14,223 nt of DNA from Kiritimatiellia bacterium (GTDB taxonomy: Bacteria; Verrucomicrobiota; Kiritimatiellia; RFP12; DVOR01), in contig CAAGNN010000143.1 in NCBI GenBank assembly GCA_900771325.1, forward strand, positions 1 to 14,223. Direction: 5' to 3'. The first letter of the stretch is position 1; every line of letters begins with the position of its first letter. The notes beneath the pieces are model-generated. The model was not told the DNA's origin and did not search any database. It was given only the letters and a program-made list of their open reading frames with translations. A program made the translations under genes and the position numbers. This document shows, one piece after another, positions 1 through 9,700 of this stretch.

Positions 1-147
1 GAACCTGGGGCGGGTCCAAAACGAACCAGGCCCGGGTCCGAGGTCCATCCGCCCCGGGTTCGCCTTGAACCTGGGGCGGGTCCAAAACGAACCAGGCCCG
101 GGTCCAAGGTCCATCCGCCCCGGGTTGGCCTCGAACCCGGGGCGGGT
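1..147. repeat. GC-rich tandem repeat, 66-base period
   Basis: Bases 1-66 and 67-132 are two copies of one unit, differing at only three positions (40/106, 61/127, 66/132). A third, partial copy begins at 133 and runs to about 147. Each unit is itself built from a 17-base motif close to GAACCYGGGGCGGGTCC. The motif stands directly at 1-17 and, with three differences, at 23-39, and an inverted and slightly longer version follows at 42-61. The second unit repeats this at 67-83, 89-105 and 108-126. Direct and inverted copies can pair: 1-13 with 49-61 gives 13 pairs, one of them G-T. I see no open frame of interest. It resembles a palindromic intergenic repeat family, and more copies may lie beyond the window edge. 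Its function is unknown. Confidence 0.9.
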
Positions 148-167
148 GGCCTGACGGAGCAGGCCAC
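146..167. other. Intergenic hairpin, 8-bp stem
   Basis: GTGGCCTG at 146-153 is perfectly complementary to CAGGCCAC at 160-167, with a 6-base loop. It begins at the end of the partial third copy of the 66-base repeat. Neither strand shows a T-run after the stem, so a classical intrinsic terminator is not supported. It may be part of the repeat element or a transcript-end structure for a gene to the left of the window. Confidence 0.6.
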
Positions 168-245
168 GGCACAACGCTTACCGGCCACTCTTGAAACGCC
201 CCTGCCCTGCATTCCAGCGCGCCCGGCTGCTCTTCCATTGCCGAC

Positions 246-318
246 GTGCCCGCAGGGCGCATCGGCCGGGATGGAGCGTCCCACGCTCCCGAGGGGCGTG
301 GGGGCGAGAAGCCCCCAC
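246..318. repeat. Chain of three small intergenic hairpins
   Basis: Three unrelated short stems stand in a row in the non-coding stretch downstream of the giant gene. 246-260 has a 6-bp stem (one G-T pair) and loop GCA. 273-289 has a perfect 7-bp stem and loop CCC. 298-318 has a perfect 8-bp stem and loop GAGAA. None is followed by a T-run. The design of short GC-rich stems with tiny loops is like the chain at 14096-14174 on the other side of the operon. Apart from this chain, the repeat to its left and the terminator to its right, I see no gene in 1-403. Confidence 0.6.
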
Positions 319-340
319 ACCCGCCATCTCCTCTCCCGCC

Positions 341-382
341 CACAAAAAAGCGCACGGGCAGCTGGTGCTGCCCGTGCGCTTT
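341..382 (-). terminator. Strong rho-independent terminator of the giant gene
   Basis: Bases 347-362 (AAAGCGCACGGGCAGC) pair perfectly with 367-382, giving a 16-bp stem with a 4-base loop. Read on the minus strand the hairpin ends in six T residues (349-344) followed by GTG. This is the layout of an intrinsic terminator, and it starts about 20 bases after the stop codon at 404-406. On the plus strand only three T residues follow the centre and they belong to the stem, so it acts mainly for minus-strand transcripts. Confidence 0.93.
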
Positions 383-403
383 GGGTGTGCCGTGTGGCCT
401 GGA

Positions 404-760
404 TTACTCGGCCAAGGTGTTGGTGGCGGTCTTGGCCGAGAGGATGACCCGGAAGAAGGAGGCCTGCTGACCATCGATCTTAATCTGGTCGTTGCTCAGC
501 TCGATGGCCGGGTCGGTGAGGTTAGCCACCTTCACTTCGCCGAGCTTGGTCCAAACCTCGTCGCCGAGGGAGGCCTTACCGTAGACCGCGTAGACGGCGG
601 TGGTGGCGGAGTTGTCAGCGAAGACCTGGGTGAGGTCGTAGGTGGCGCCATCTTCCACGCCGAGGGCGGCGGTGACATCCCAGGCGAGGGTGACTGCATC
701 GCCGGAGGAGGTGATGGACTTGACGGTCAGGCCGTAGGAGGTGTAGCCATCGGCGGTGAG
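404..760 (-). other. C-terminal Trp...FFRV module of the giant protein
   Basis: The last ~118 residues (4141-4258) run from a strand with Trp 4167 (LAWDV), through YAVYGK and EVWTKLGEV with Trp 4210, to FFRV at 4242-4245, then a short polar tail. In my knowledge this order (W, then Y.V..S, then W, ending F-Y/F-R-V) is frequent at the ends of large secreted proteins of Verrucomicrobiota and relatives. It is a small beta module, and its role in secretion or anchoring is not established. The tail has no membrane helix or basic cluster. Confidence 0.55.
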
Positions 761-3700
761 GGCGAGGGCAACATCCGGATCCATCATCTCCATCAACTCC
801 TTGGCCGTGGCGAGATCCTCGGGCATGCCCTCCACGCGGACCGCGCCATTGGCGTCGGGCTCGCTGGTGGCCTGCAGGCCAAAGAGCTGGGCACCGTAGG
901 CGGTGAGGGCGAGGCGGCCGGCCGCGTCAGTCGTCCAGATCTCGTGGGTCTTGGCCTCACCGGTGAAGGTGCCGCACCAGGTGCTGAAGTCCTCCGTCGG
1001 CTTGCCGGCGCTGAGCCACTCCCAGCTGTCGGCCAACTTGTCGTTGTCGGTATCGACATCCTGGATGTAGAACTCCACCTGATAGTCGCGGCCGTTGTTG
1101 ACGGGCTTGAGGGAGAGCGGGTCGAAGTAGAACCCGGAGGTGGAGTCGAGACCCTGCGTGGCGTAGCCCCACGGCTCCCAAACATCGCGCTTGCCGTTGC
1201 CGTTCAGGTCGAAGTAGGCCATCAGGTAGACCGATTCATCCGTCGGCAGACCGCGCAACTCAACGTCGAAGCGGGTGCAGAAGAACTTGGCGGTCTCGGC
1301 GGTGGCCCCTTCGGGGTAGAAGCGGTCGCGCACCATCCGCACGCAACGGTTGCGGAGGTTCTGAGCCACGGTGTCATCGTAGGCACCGGTGTCCGTGAGC
1401 TTGTCGTAGGCCAGGATGTCGGAGGTCGAAGCCACGGGGTCGCCATTGAAGGAGCCCGAGTAGTGGGCCTCGACCACCAGGCGGCGGCGACCGAAGTGGT
1501 CATCGTCCTTCAGCACACCCGCGTAGCGGACCTTGGCACGGAGGTAGAAGGAATCCTGCGTGTTCCAGGAGGTATCCTTCTCAGCCTCGGCCACTTCGCG
1601 CAGATCGGGATCGCCGGAGTCGGTGAGCTGGATGCGGAAGTTGCCCGTGAGTTCGTGGGACGAACCGTTGTAGGGGTTGAGACTCAAGGTGTAACTGTAG
1701 AGGCCGTTGCCGAAGACCGTGTTGCCGGCGGCGTTGAGCTCGCCCAGACCACGCGGCAACTGATAACGGTAGGTGAACTGCTCCAGCGAGCCATCGCCCA
1801 CGCCCTTGGCCACCGCGCACGGCGTCACACCACGGACCTGCTTCTCGTAGACCACCGTCTTGGGCTTATTGCCAACGGCATCCTCTTCCTTGGTAATCTT
1901 GAGGGTGAAGGTGGGCACCTGGACGTTGCTACGCCACTCGAAGGTGAGCTCCGTGTTGCCACGCACCGCGCCGCCAATCGGGCTGACCATCTCCGTGGCC
2001 TCGGCGCTCAAGTTCTTGAAGTGGTTGGTGACCACGGCAATGTTGTAGTGCAGCCACATCGAGGAGTCGCTCTCGGAGACGGTCGCCGGCAGGAGGTAGA
2101 CCTTGTAGGAGGCCGCCACCTGGCCGGCCGCAGCCGTGCCATAGAGGCCCTGAGCGCGGTAGCCGAAGATCTCGTCTTCCGTGAGGTAGGGCTTCTTGGT
2201 GTTGTAGGGCTTGCGGTAGACCACCGCGCCGGGATTGGTCGTCAGGTCGCCGCTGGAGATGTTCTCGAAGTCCGTCAGCACCAGGTCATAATCCAGGCCC
2301 GTGTTGAAGTAGGAGGGATTCAGGGGCTTGCCGGTGGAGGGGTTAGTGATCGACGAGTTGTCTCCCGTAATCGCATCGTTAGTGTTGTCCTCCGTGATGA
2401 GCACGCCGAGGATGGACTTCACATCCAAGCGGACCGAGCCGGGAGGCGCCTGAGTGGTGAGGGCCACGTGCAGCGGCTTGTTCACCAGATCGAAGCCAAT
2501 CTCCACATCGTGCTGGTCGGGCACGCCGGCAGGCTCGTCATCGTTCCATGTCCCATTGCCGTTCAAGTCGGCGAAGACGAAGAAGTTATTGGCCCCTTCC
2601 TTCAGGTAGCCCGAGTCGGGCTTAACCAAGGTGAAGGTGTTAGACTTGCCGGGGATAATGCCATACTTATAGGAGGCCGTGCCCAGGAACTCGGTGCGGT
2701 CGTAGAAGGCGATGTTGGAGAGGGCCCCCGTATCGCTCTCATCGAAGTAGACCATTCGGTCGCTCCAATCGCTCTCGTTGGTGAAGTCGAGCGTGTAGAA
2801 GCCGGTGCGGTAGTTAACGGTACCGGCCTTGACGCGCGTGGTGCCATCGCCCACCGTGTTGCCGTCGGCATCGGTGTAGGTGACCGGGCGGTTGTAGTAG
2901 ATCTCCGCCACGTCGCCATCCAAGACCGTGTCGCCCATCAAGGTGAAGTAGAGATATTCCTGCTCGGTGTGCGTGCCATTGTCCGTGCTCGAGGTCTCGT
3001 TCTTCAACATCCGCTGATAGGTGATCTCCAGCGAGCCGGGAATGATGTTGCCCATGTGCAGGTAACCAGAGAAGGTGCCACGGCGCCAGTAGCCAACTTC
3101 GTGCTTGAGGGTGACGCCGTCCGAGCTGCTCTCGGTGCTCGTGGAGAGCGGCAGCTTGAAGGTGGCATCCGGCGCGGAGTTGTTATTCTTGGCCGTGTAG
3201 GCGTGGACGAGGATCTTGGCGTTCTCGGTGGCGTTGGTGTAGACATCCTGGTTGCCAAAGTAATCCACCGTCAGGCGCAACGCGGGCGTGGGCATCTCCA
3301 GCACCACTTCGCCTTTCTGCGAAATCGAGGTGGCAGCGTTGGGATTGGTGGAGTGCTCGCCCGAACGGAAGTTGGCGCGCGCCTCGGCCCAGTTGCTCCA
3401 ACCATCGCCATCCGCATCGTTCTGCGCGTCGTGGAGGTCCACAGTCAAGCGTTCGCCGCGGTTGACGGCCTCCCAATGATCTTCCATAAAGTCATTGTCG
3501 GTGTAGAGCAGACCAAAGGTCGGGCGGCCACGGCGGAACCAAATGGGGATGTGATAGTCCGGCACACCGTTGCCCGCCGTCGAGTACTTGGCAGGATCGG
3601 CCTTGGCCAGGTATTCGGCGTAGTTGGTGAGGAAGTCGCCATCCTCATCACCGTGCGGGCCATTCGAGCCCGTGGGATCCTCCGGGTCCAGACCGTAGAA

Positions 3701-6700
3701 GTTCTCCCACCAGTTGGGCATCCGGTCAGAGTCGGAGTCCTTGGTCTGGCCGATGGCGATATTCTCCTCCAGCCACGCACCGCCCTTGGAGAACTGGTTG
3801 TCCACAAGGCCGGCGCCACCGTTGGCGAAGTCGAACCAGTCAGCCCCCGAGGGGCGGCCGACGCTGCCGCCACCCGTTGCGCCCGAACCGGCGCTCGGGT
3901 CGGTCGAGGGCGAGTTGTCCCAACTCTCGAAGTCGTACTTCGCGTAGACATCGCCGTAGATCAGCAAGTCGGCGGTGTAGCGCGTGGTGAAGGCCGAGAG
4001 GGTGGTATAACGGTCCGCATCGAAGGTCATCACGCCCAGGTGACGGTAACCGTAGGGGTTGCCCGTGGTCTTGACGTTATAGGTGGCCTCGCTATTCACC
4101 GTGTCGCCCGCAGCGTAAGGCGTCCAGTAGACCGAGTCGGCCGTCTTGAGGTTCGTGGTGGAACCAGAGGGGAACTCAAGCGACGGAGAACCGTTGTGCG
4201 TCTCGTAGCGGCGATAGTTGTAGCGCGACTTGCGGCGGATGTCGGCCAGCGGCAGGTGGTCGATGGTGTTGTGGGCCATCGGCACGAACTCGCTCTGCGG
4301 GGCCTCGGTGCCAGCCTGAGCCGCGGTGCTGTTCTCGCAGTAGAACGCGCTCCGCAGGTTCTTCGGCGCAGTGAGGGTGTAGAAGGAGGTGTAGAGCTCC
4401 TCGACCGTCGGGTAATCCGCCGCCGTCACACGCGGCACCTCGCCAGCCTCAATAGCGGCCAGCGTCTCCTTGAAGCCCGAGCGGCGGAAGGTGAAGGAGC
4501 CGGAGACATCGTCGCCGCCCACCAGCTTCTCGCCGGGATAGCGCTCCCACGGCTCGTTCGCAGCGGAAGCCGGCGCATCCTCGGTGGCTGGGACGCGCCC
4601 GCCGGCGAGCAGGTCGTTGAAGGTATAAATGGCCAGCGGCTGGACAGGCGTGTTCGGCTCGTAGTAACCATTGCCGTTGTAGCGCGCGGTGAAGACATCG
4701 TTGCGCAGCGCCAGGAGCTCGGCCTGGGTGAAGCCGGCGGAGCGCTTGTCGGCAATCTGAGCGGCGGTACGAGCGCCATTCCAGATGCGCACTTCGTCGA
4801 TAAAGCCGGTGTAGGCGCCCTGATAGTAGTCGTCAAAGGCATTCTCATCCTCAGGGTCACCCAACTCGGAGAACCAAGTGCCCGAGGGCTCGGCACCAAT
4901 CATCAGCGGCGCGTTGCGGTAAGAGTAGACCTGCACCTCGTCCAAGCCGTCATTCTTCAGAGAGATGACACCGTTAGCAGGAATGAGGGTCGAGGCCTGA
5001 GCCGCGTTCTCAATGCCATTGAGGATCAGGGCCATCCGCTTGCCATCGTAAGTGACGGCCACGTGGTTCCACACGCCGGGCTTAATCGCCTCGGTGGAGG
5101 TGACAGTCGGGGAGACCTGCGGGGCGCTGTTGTCGCCAGTAAGGGCCGTGCCCGCGCCCGTGTAGTTGACGAAGGGCAGGAAGCCGCCTGTGGTCACCTT
5201 GAGGCCAAGGCGGAAGTTGTGGCGCAGATCGCCCAACACCTCGGCACCCTCGTTGAAGCGCCAGGGGCGGTCAATGAGGATGACTTCGCCATCGGCGTTC
5301 GCGCCGGGCTGGCTGGCCTCGGGCTTGATCCAGCACTCGAGGGTGAAGGTGGTCAGGGCCATCGGGCCAAACTGCGTGGTCACGAAGCTCTGCATCACAC
5401 CCTTGCCACCGAAGTAGGCCGCCTGCTGACGGTCGGGAGTGCGCAGGGTCTGCGGGTCGCCACGGTAGATAGTGCCCGAAGTGAGCTCGACCATATCCGG
5501 CACACCATCGCCATCGGTGTCATAGCCTTCGTTAATCTCGTAGGGCAGGAAGTGCGCCGTGAGCGGCATCACGTCCGGCTCGTTCGGGTCGGTGTAGTAG
5601 GAGAAGCGACGGCTAGGCATCATATCGGAGGGATCCAATGTGATGGTGGTCTCCTCTTCCTCCTCGTCCGCGCCGGCGGCAGGGTCATTGGGGTCAGGCG
5701 CAGGGGCCGGGTCTTCCTCGATGAGGTAGAGGCCACTGTTGACCGCCACATTGTTGTGGTTGATGCGCCCGTAGAAGCGAGCGGTGTAGGAGTTGGTGTT
5801 GTCCGGGTCGGTCATCCACAGCGGCGAGGGGTCGGTGCCATAGTGGGCCGGATCAGCCGCCACGGGATTGACCGCCTCCTCGGCGTTCAGCAGACCGTCG
5901 CCATCGGGGTCGGCGAAGGGCACGCCCGCGAGCCACGGATAAGTGTAGTAGTCGAAGCCGGTCACGCGGCCGTTCTCGAAGGCCGGCGCACCGAAGGGAT
6001 TCCCATTACCAGTCGGACGCGGGTCGGAGAAGACAGTGTTCGTCATCGCACCGGCCGTCACGCTCTGCGGCGTGTAGGCAGCACGAATCTTGTTGTAGAT
6101 GTAGTTGCCGCGGTCCTCAGCATCGCCATTGGCCGAGTGGGTGTTATTGTAGTCGCCCAGGATCGGGTTCAGGCCGTGGAAGACTTCCCAGTAATCATCC
6201 ATCCCGTCGGCATCGGAGTCGGCCACGAGCGGGCTGGTGGTGGCGTAGGTGTCGGTATAGGCATCGAACTGCACCGCACGCGCGCCGATAAGGCCGCCGG
6301 AGGTGAGCGGGAGGCCCAAGAAGCGCTTGACGGCGCTACGCTCGAAGCTCTCCTGGCGCTGTTCGAGCGTCTTGAAGGGATAGTGCACGCCCAGCGGCGC
6401 GAGGTAGCTGACCTGGGTGGTGCCATCCTCGGAGAAGGGCCCCCAGAGGTTCTTCTCGCGCACGCCGCCGGTGTAGCCGCGCAAGGCGGAACGATAAGCG
6501 GTCTTGAGCAACGGGCAAGTGGCCGAAGCCAGGGCAGCCTCGTAGTCGCCCACATCGGCCGCATCCAGCTCACCGTAGATGGCGTTCGTGTCCGTAAGGG
6601 TGAAGCTCGCCGACTGAGCGGCCATCGCAGCATAAACCGGGTCAACCGGCGCAGGCAACGTGCCGCCAACCACGCCCGGCTCGGCGTAGACACTATTCTG

Positions 6701-9700
6701 CAGAACCTTGAAGATCTGCTTCTTGCGCGCATTCCACAGCGTCTCGGTCTCACCGCCGGACTTCAAGAGCTCGCGAAGGACCGGCTGGAGGGAGGTCTCC
6801 GCAGTGACCAAGCCCTGCAGTTTAGCCAGGGTAAAGTCAATCCGGTCAATCAAGGCGCGCAGGGTGGCGTCATCGCGGTCAGCATCCGTCTCCTGCGAGA
6901 AGAGGAGCGAGCCCTTGTAGCCGGTGGCCATCGCCGGGGCTTCGTCCTTGTTGGCCAGGAGGCGATAGTAGGCGGCATCCAAAGCCTGCAGGTACTCCTG
7001 CAAATCGCCGAAAGCGCGCTCGGCCTCCGAGCTGATAAGCAGCCCGGCCAGGTCATCAGGCTCGACGAGGGTGGCATCCAAGCCATACGCGGAGACCTGC
7101 TTCGGCGTCGGCACGATGGTAGTGGCCATCATCTTGCGCGAGACGGCGGCCGAGATGGCCGGGCCCGCGACATCGGACTGCAGCAGGAGCGTGGAGGTGG
7201 GAACCTTCTCCAGGTGGAGGGCCGTCATCGCCCACGCCTGAACGAGCGGGTCGACGGTGAAGGGCTCGGGCGTGCCGACGATGGCGCCGCCAGCCGTGGC
7301 AATCGAGCCGGTGAAGTTGAAGGCCTCCACATAGTCCACCGAGGGGACGGGCTCGGGGTTGGCCAAGTCCTCAAAGATGTTGTAGACATCCGGGAGGGTC
7401 TTCCAGTAGTAGCGCCCGTCGACGGTCTCGCCCAGGACACCGGGCTTATCCTTGTAGATACGGGCGGTGTCGGGGTTCAGGTCGTAGCGAGTGTGACGCA
7501 GGAGGCCCGTGAGATATTCCTGGTACTGCGTCAGGCCGTCACGGTCATAGTCGATGGAGTAATCGGTCGGATCGGTCGGGTCGGGGCCGCGCAACACGGT
7601 GGCGGAGGAGGTGAGGTCGTTCTCCGCGGCGGTGTTGGCGTTAATGATGCAGTAGCGGTATTCCCAGCCATCGGGCATGCCATCGCCATCGGTATCGATG
7701 TTGCAGGGGTCGCAACCGCCACCAATGGTCGAGCCATCGGTGGGATTATAGGTGAGGCTGTAGTTGGCGTAGCGCGAGGAGACCGGGCCCTTTTCAGCGC
7801 TGTCCCAGATGCCGTCGAAGTCGGTATCGGGGTTCCAGGGGTCAGACGGCAGGACCTTGTTGACCCACTCCGTGTCGTAGACCGTCTCGCTCTGGAGGGA
7901 GTCCGGCCAGCCGACCGTCGAGCCGTAGATATGGGTGGCGCGGCTCTGGAACTCGGCGCGGGCGTTCATCCCGTCGACATCCTGGTCCTGGTCGCCATCG
8001 GGAATCGTGTTGGGAATCACATAGGGCTTGAGACCCACATACGCTTCCCAGCCGTCGGCCACGCCGTCTTCGTTGGTATCGGCGCTCTTGGGGCTGGTGG
8101 ACTGGCTCATCACATCGCCGCGACGGGCACCGGAGGCGAACTCTTCGCGGTTGGTGAAGGGCAGGGTGTTAACGGTCTTGAAGTTCTCCAACTTCGAGCC
8201 GAGGGCCGTATGGCCGAGGACGCGGACGCCCCAAGCGGTTCCGGGATGGAAGCCGAATGCCTGGTAGACGGCGTTGTCGCGGATAATCTTGACCTCACCC
8301 TCAAACTCAAGGAAGCGGGCGGGCTCGTTGACCCAGCCGGTCACGAAGTCCTTACCCTCATCCCAAGAGAGCGTCCAGGTGCCGGTGCCGATGTTGCGCT
8401 CGGTCAAGCGCGTGGGATCATTGGCCACAGACTCGCGGATGGCGCGGAAGAGCTTGCTCTCGTAATCATAGTAGTAGTCCACGTCGCCACCGACAATCGG
8501 GAAGGGCGAGGCATCGCCGGCGCCACCGATCGAGGTGGTCACCTGCACCTTGAAGAGGTGGTGGTAGGTGGGATAGGTGCGGACGATGGCGCGAGCGAAG
8601 TAGTCGCTATCCGGGTTACCCTCAGCATCGCTGGAGATGCGATCGCCCACGATGAGGTTGAGGGGATTGAGGCCATACTTGACTTCCCAGCCGTCGGTCA
8701 TCCAGTCGTCATCGGTGTCGCAATCGAGCGGATTGGTGCCAGCGGCGAACTCTTCGACATTGAGGAGGCCATCGTTATCGGTGTCGGTGTCGCGCTTGGC
8801 GGCCACGTAGGGGTCGAAGGCCGCGAGGACATCGGCCACGGGGATGGTCTCCCAATAGTTACCCTTGCCGAAGGAGGCGTTCTCGTGAACGAGCACATCG
8901 CCAGTCTCCTGGTCGACGGTGTAGTAGGCCTTGTCGGCGGCATCGGGGTCGTAGCTGCTACGATAGCGGCGGCCGAGGGTGAACTGCTCAGTGGTGCCGA
9001 AGGCGGCATCGGAGTTGACCTCGGAGCGGTTGCGCAGGTCCACCGCCGGCCAGAGGGCGGTATTCAGCTGCACGCCGTCATCGTTCTTGTAGACCGAGCC
9101 CCAAGCGATGCGCGAGGCGTAGTACCAGAAGAAGTACTCGGCGGCGTCGGAGATGCCGTCGCTGTCCTGATCCTTGGAGTTGATGTTGCTGAAGCGCGAG
9201 AGCCAGGAGGTCTTGCGCGGGTCGAGGGCACCGTTGGTGCGGTGGCCGTTATCGGTGTAGAAGGGCTCGTCGATGAGCATCCCGGCGGGGACGCGCGCAT
9301 CGATGAAGTAGTAGGTGCCGCGGAAGCCGCGCCCGGAGAACTCATCCACCTTGCCCGAGGCCATCGCGGCATCGGAGTCGGCCTTGGTGGTGAAGGGGAA
9401 GAGGGCATCATCTTCCTCGCCCTTGACCGTTTCGTTCACGGCCCAGCGGGTGTAGGTGTAGCGGAAGCACTCATAGTTGTCATCGCCCGGGCGGGTCTGC
9501 ACCTGGATATTGGTGACCGCGTAGCCGGTGGAACCTGCCTTGATCGGGCACCCGGCCTCATCGATTACCGGGGCCCAACCCTCGGCATCAACTTCGCCGG
9601 CGCTGTAGGGGATGCGGTTGGCGGGGGTGAAGGCCACCTTCACATTGGGCTCGTTGGTGGTGCCGGAGGTATTCAAGCGCACCTGCTGCCACTCGATGGA

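Noticed and set aside
1..147. CRISPR array
   Set aside because: The repeats are contiguous 66-base units with no unique spacers between them, and there are no cas genes in the window.
246..318. Additional intrinsic terminators in the hairpin chain
   Set aside because: None of the stems is followed by a T-run on either strand.
178..474. Minus-strand open frame of 98 codons past the terminator
   Set aside because: It runs out of the giant gene's end in another frame, crosses the terminator hairpin and is rich in Pro, Arg and Ser, as expected of chance frames in GC-rich DNA.
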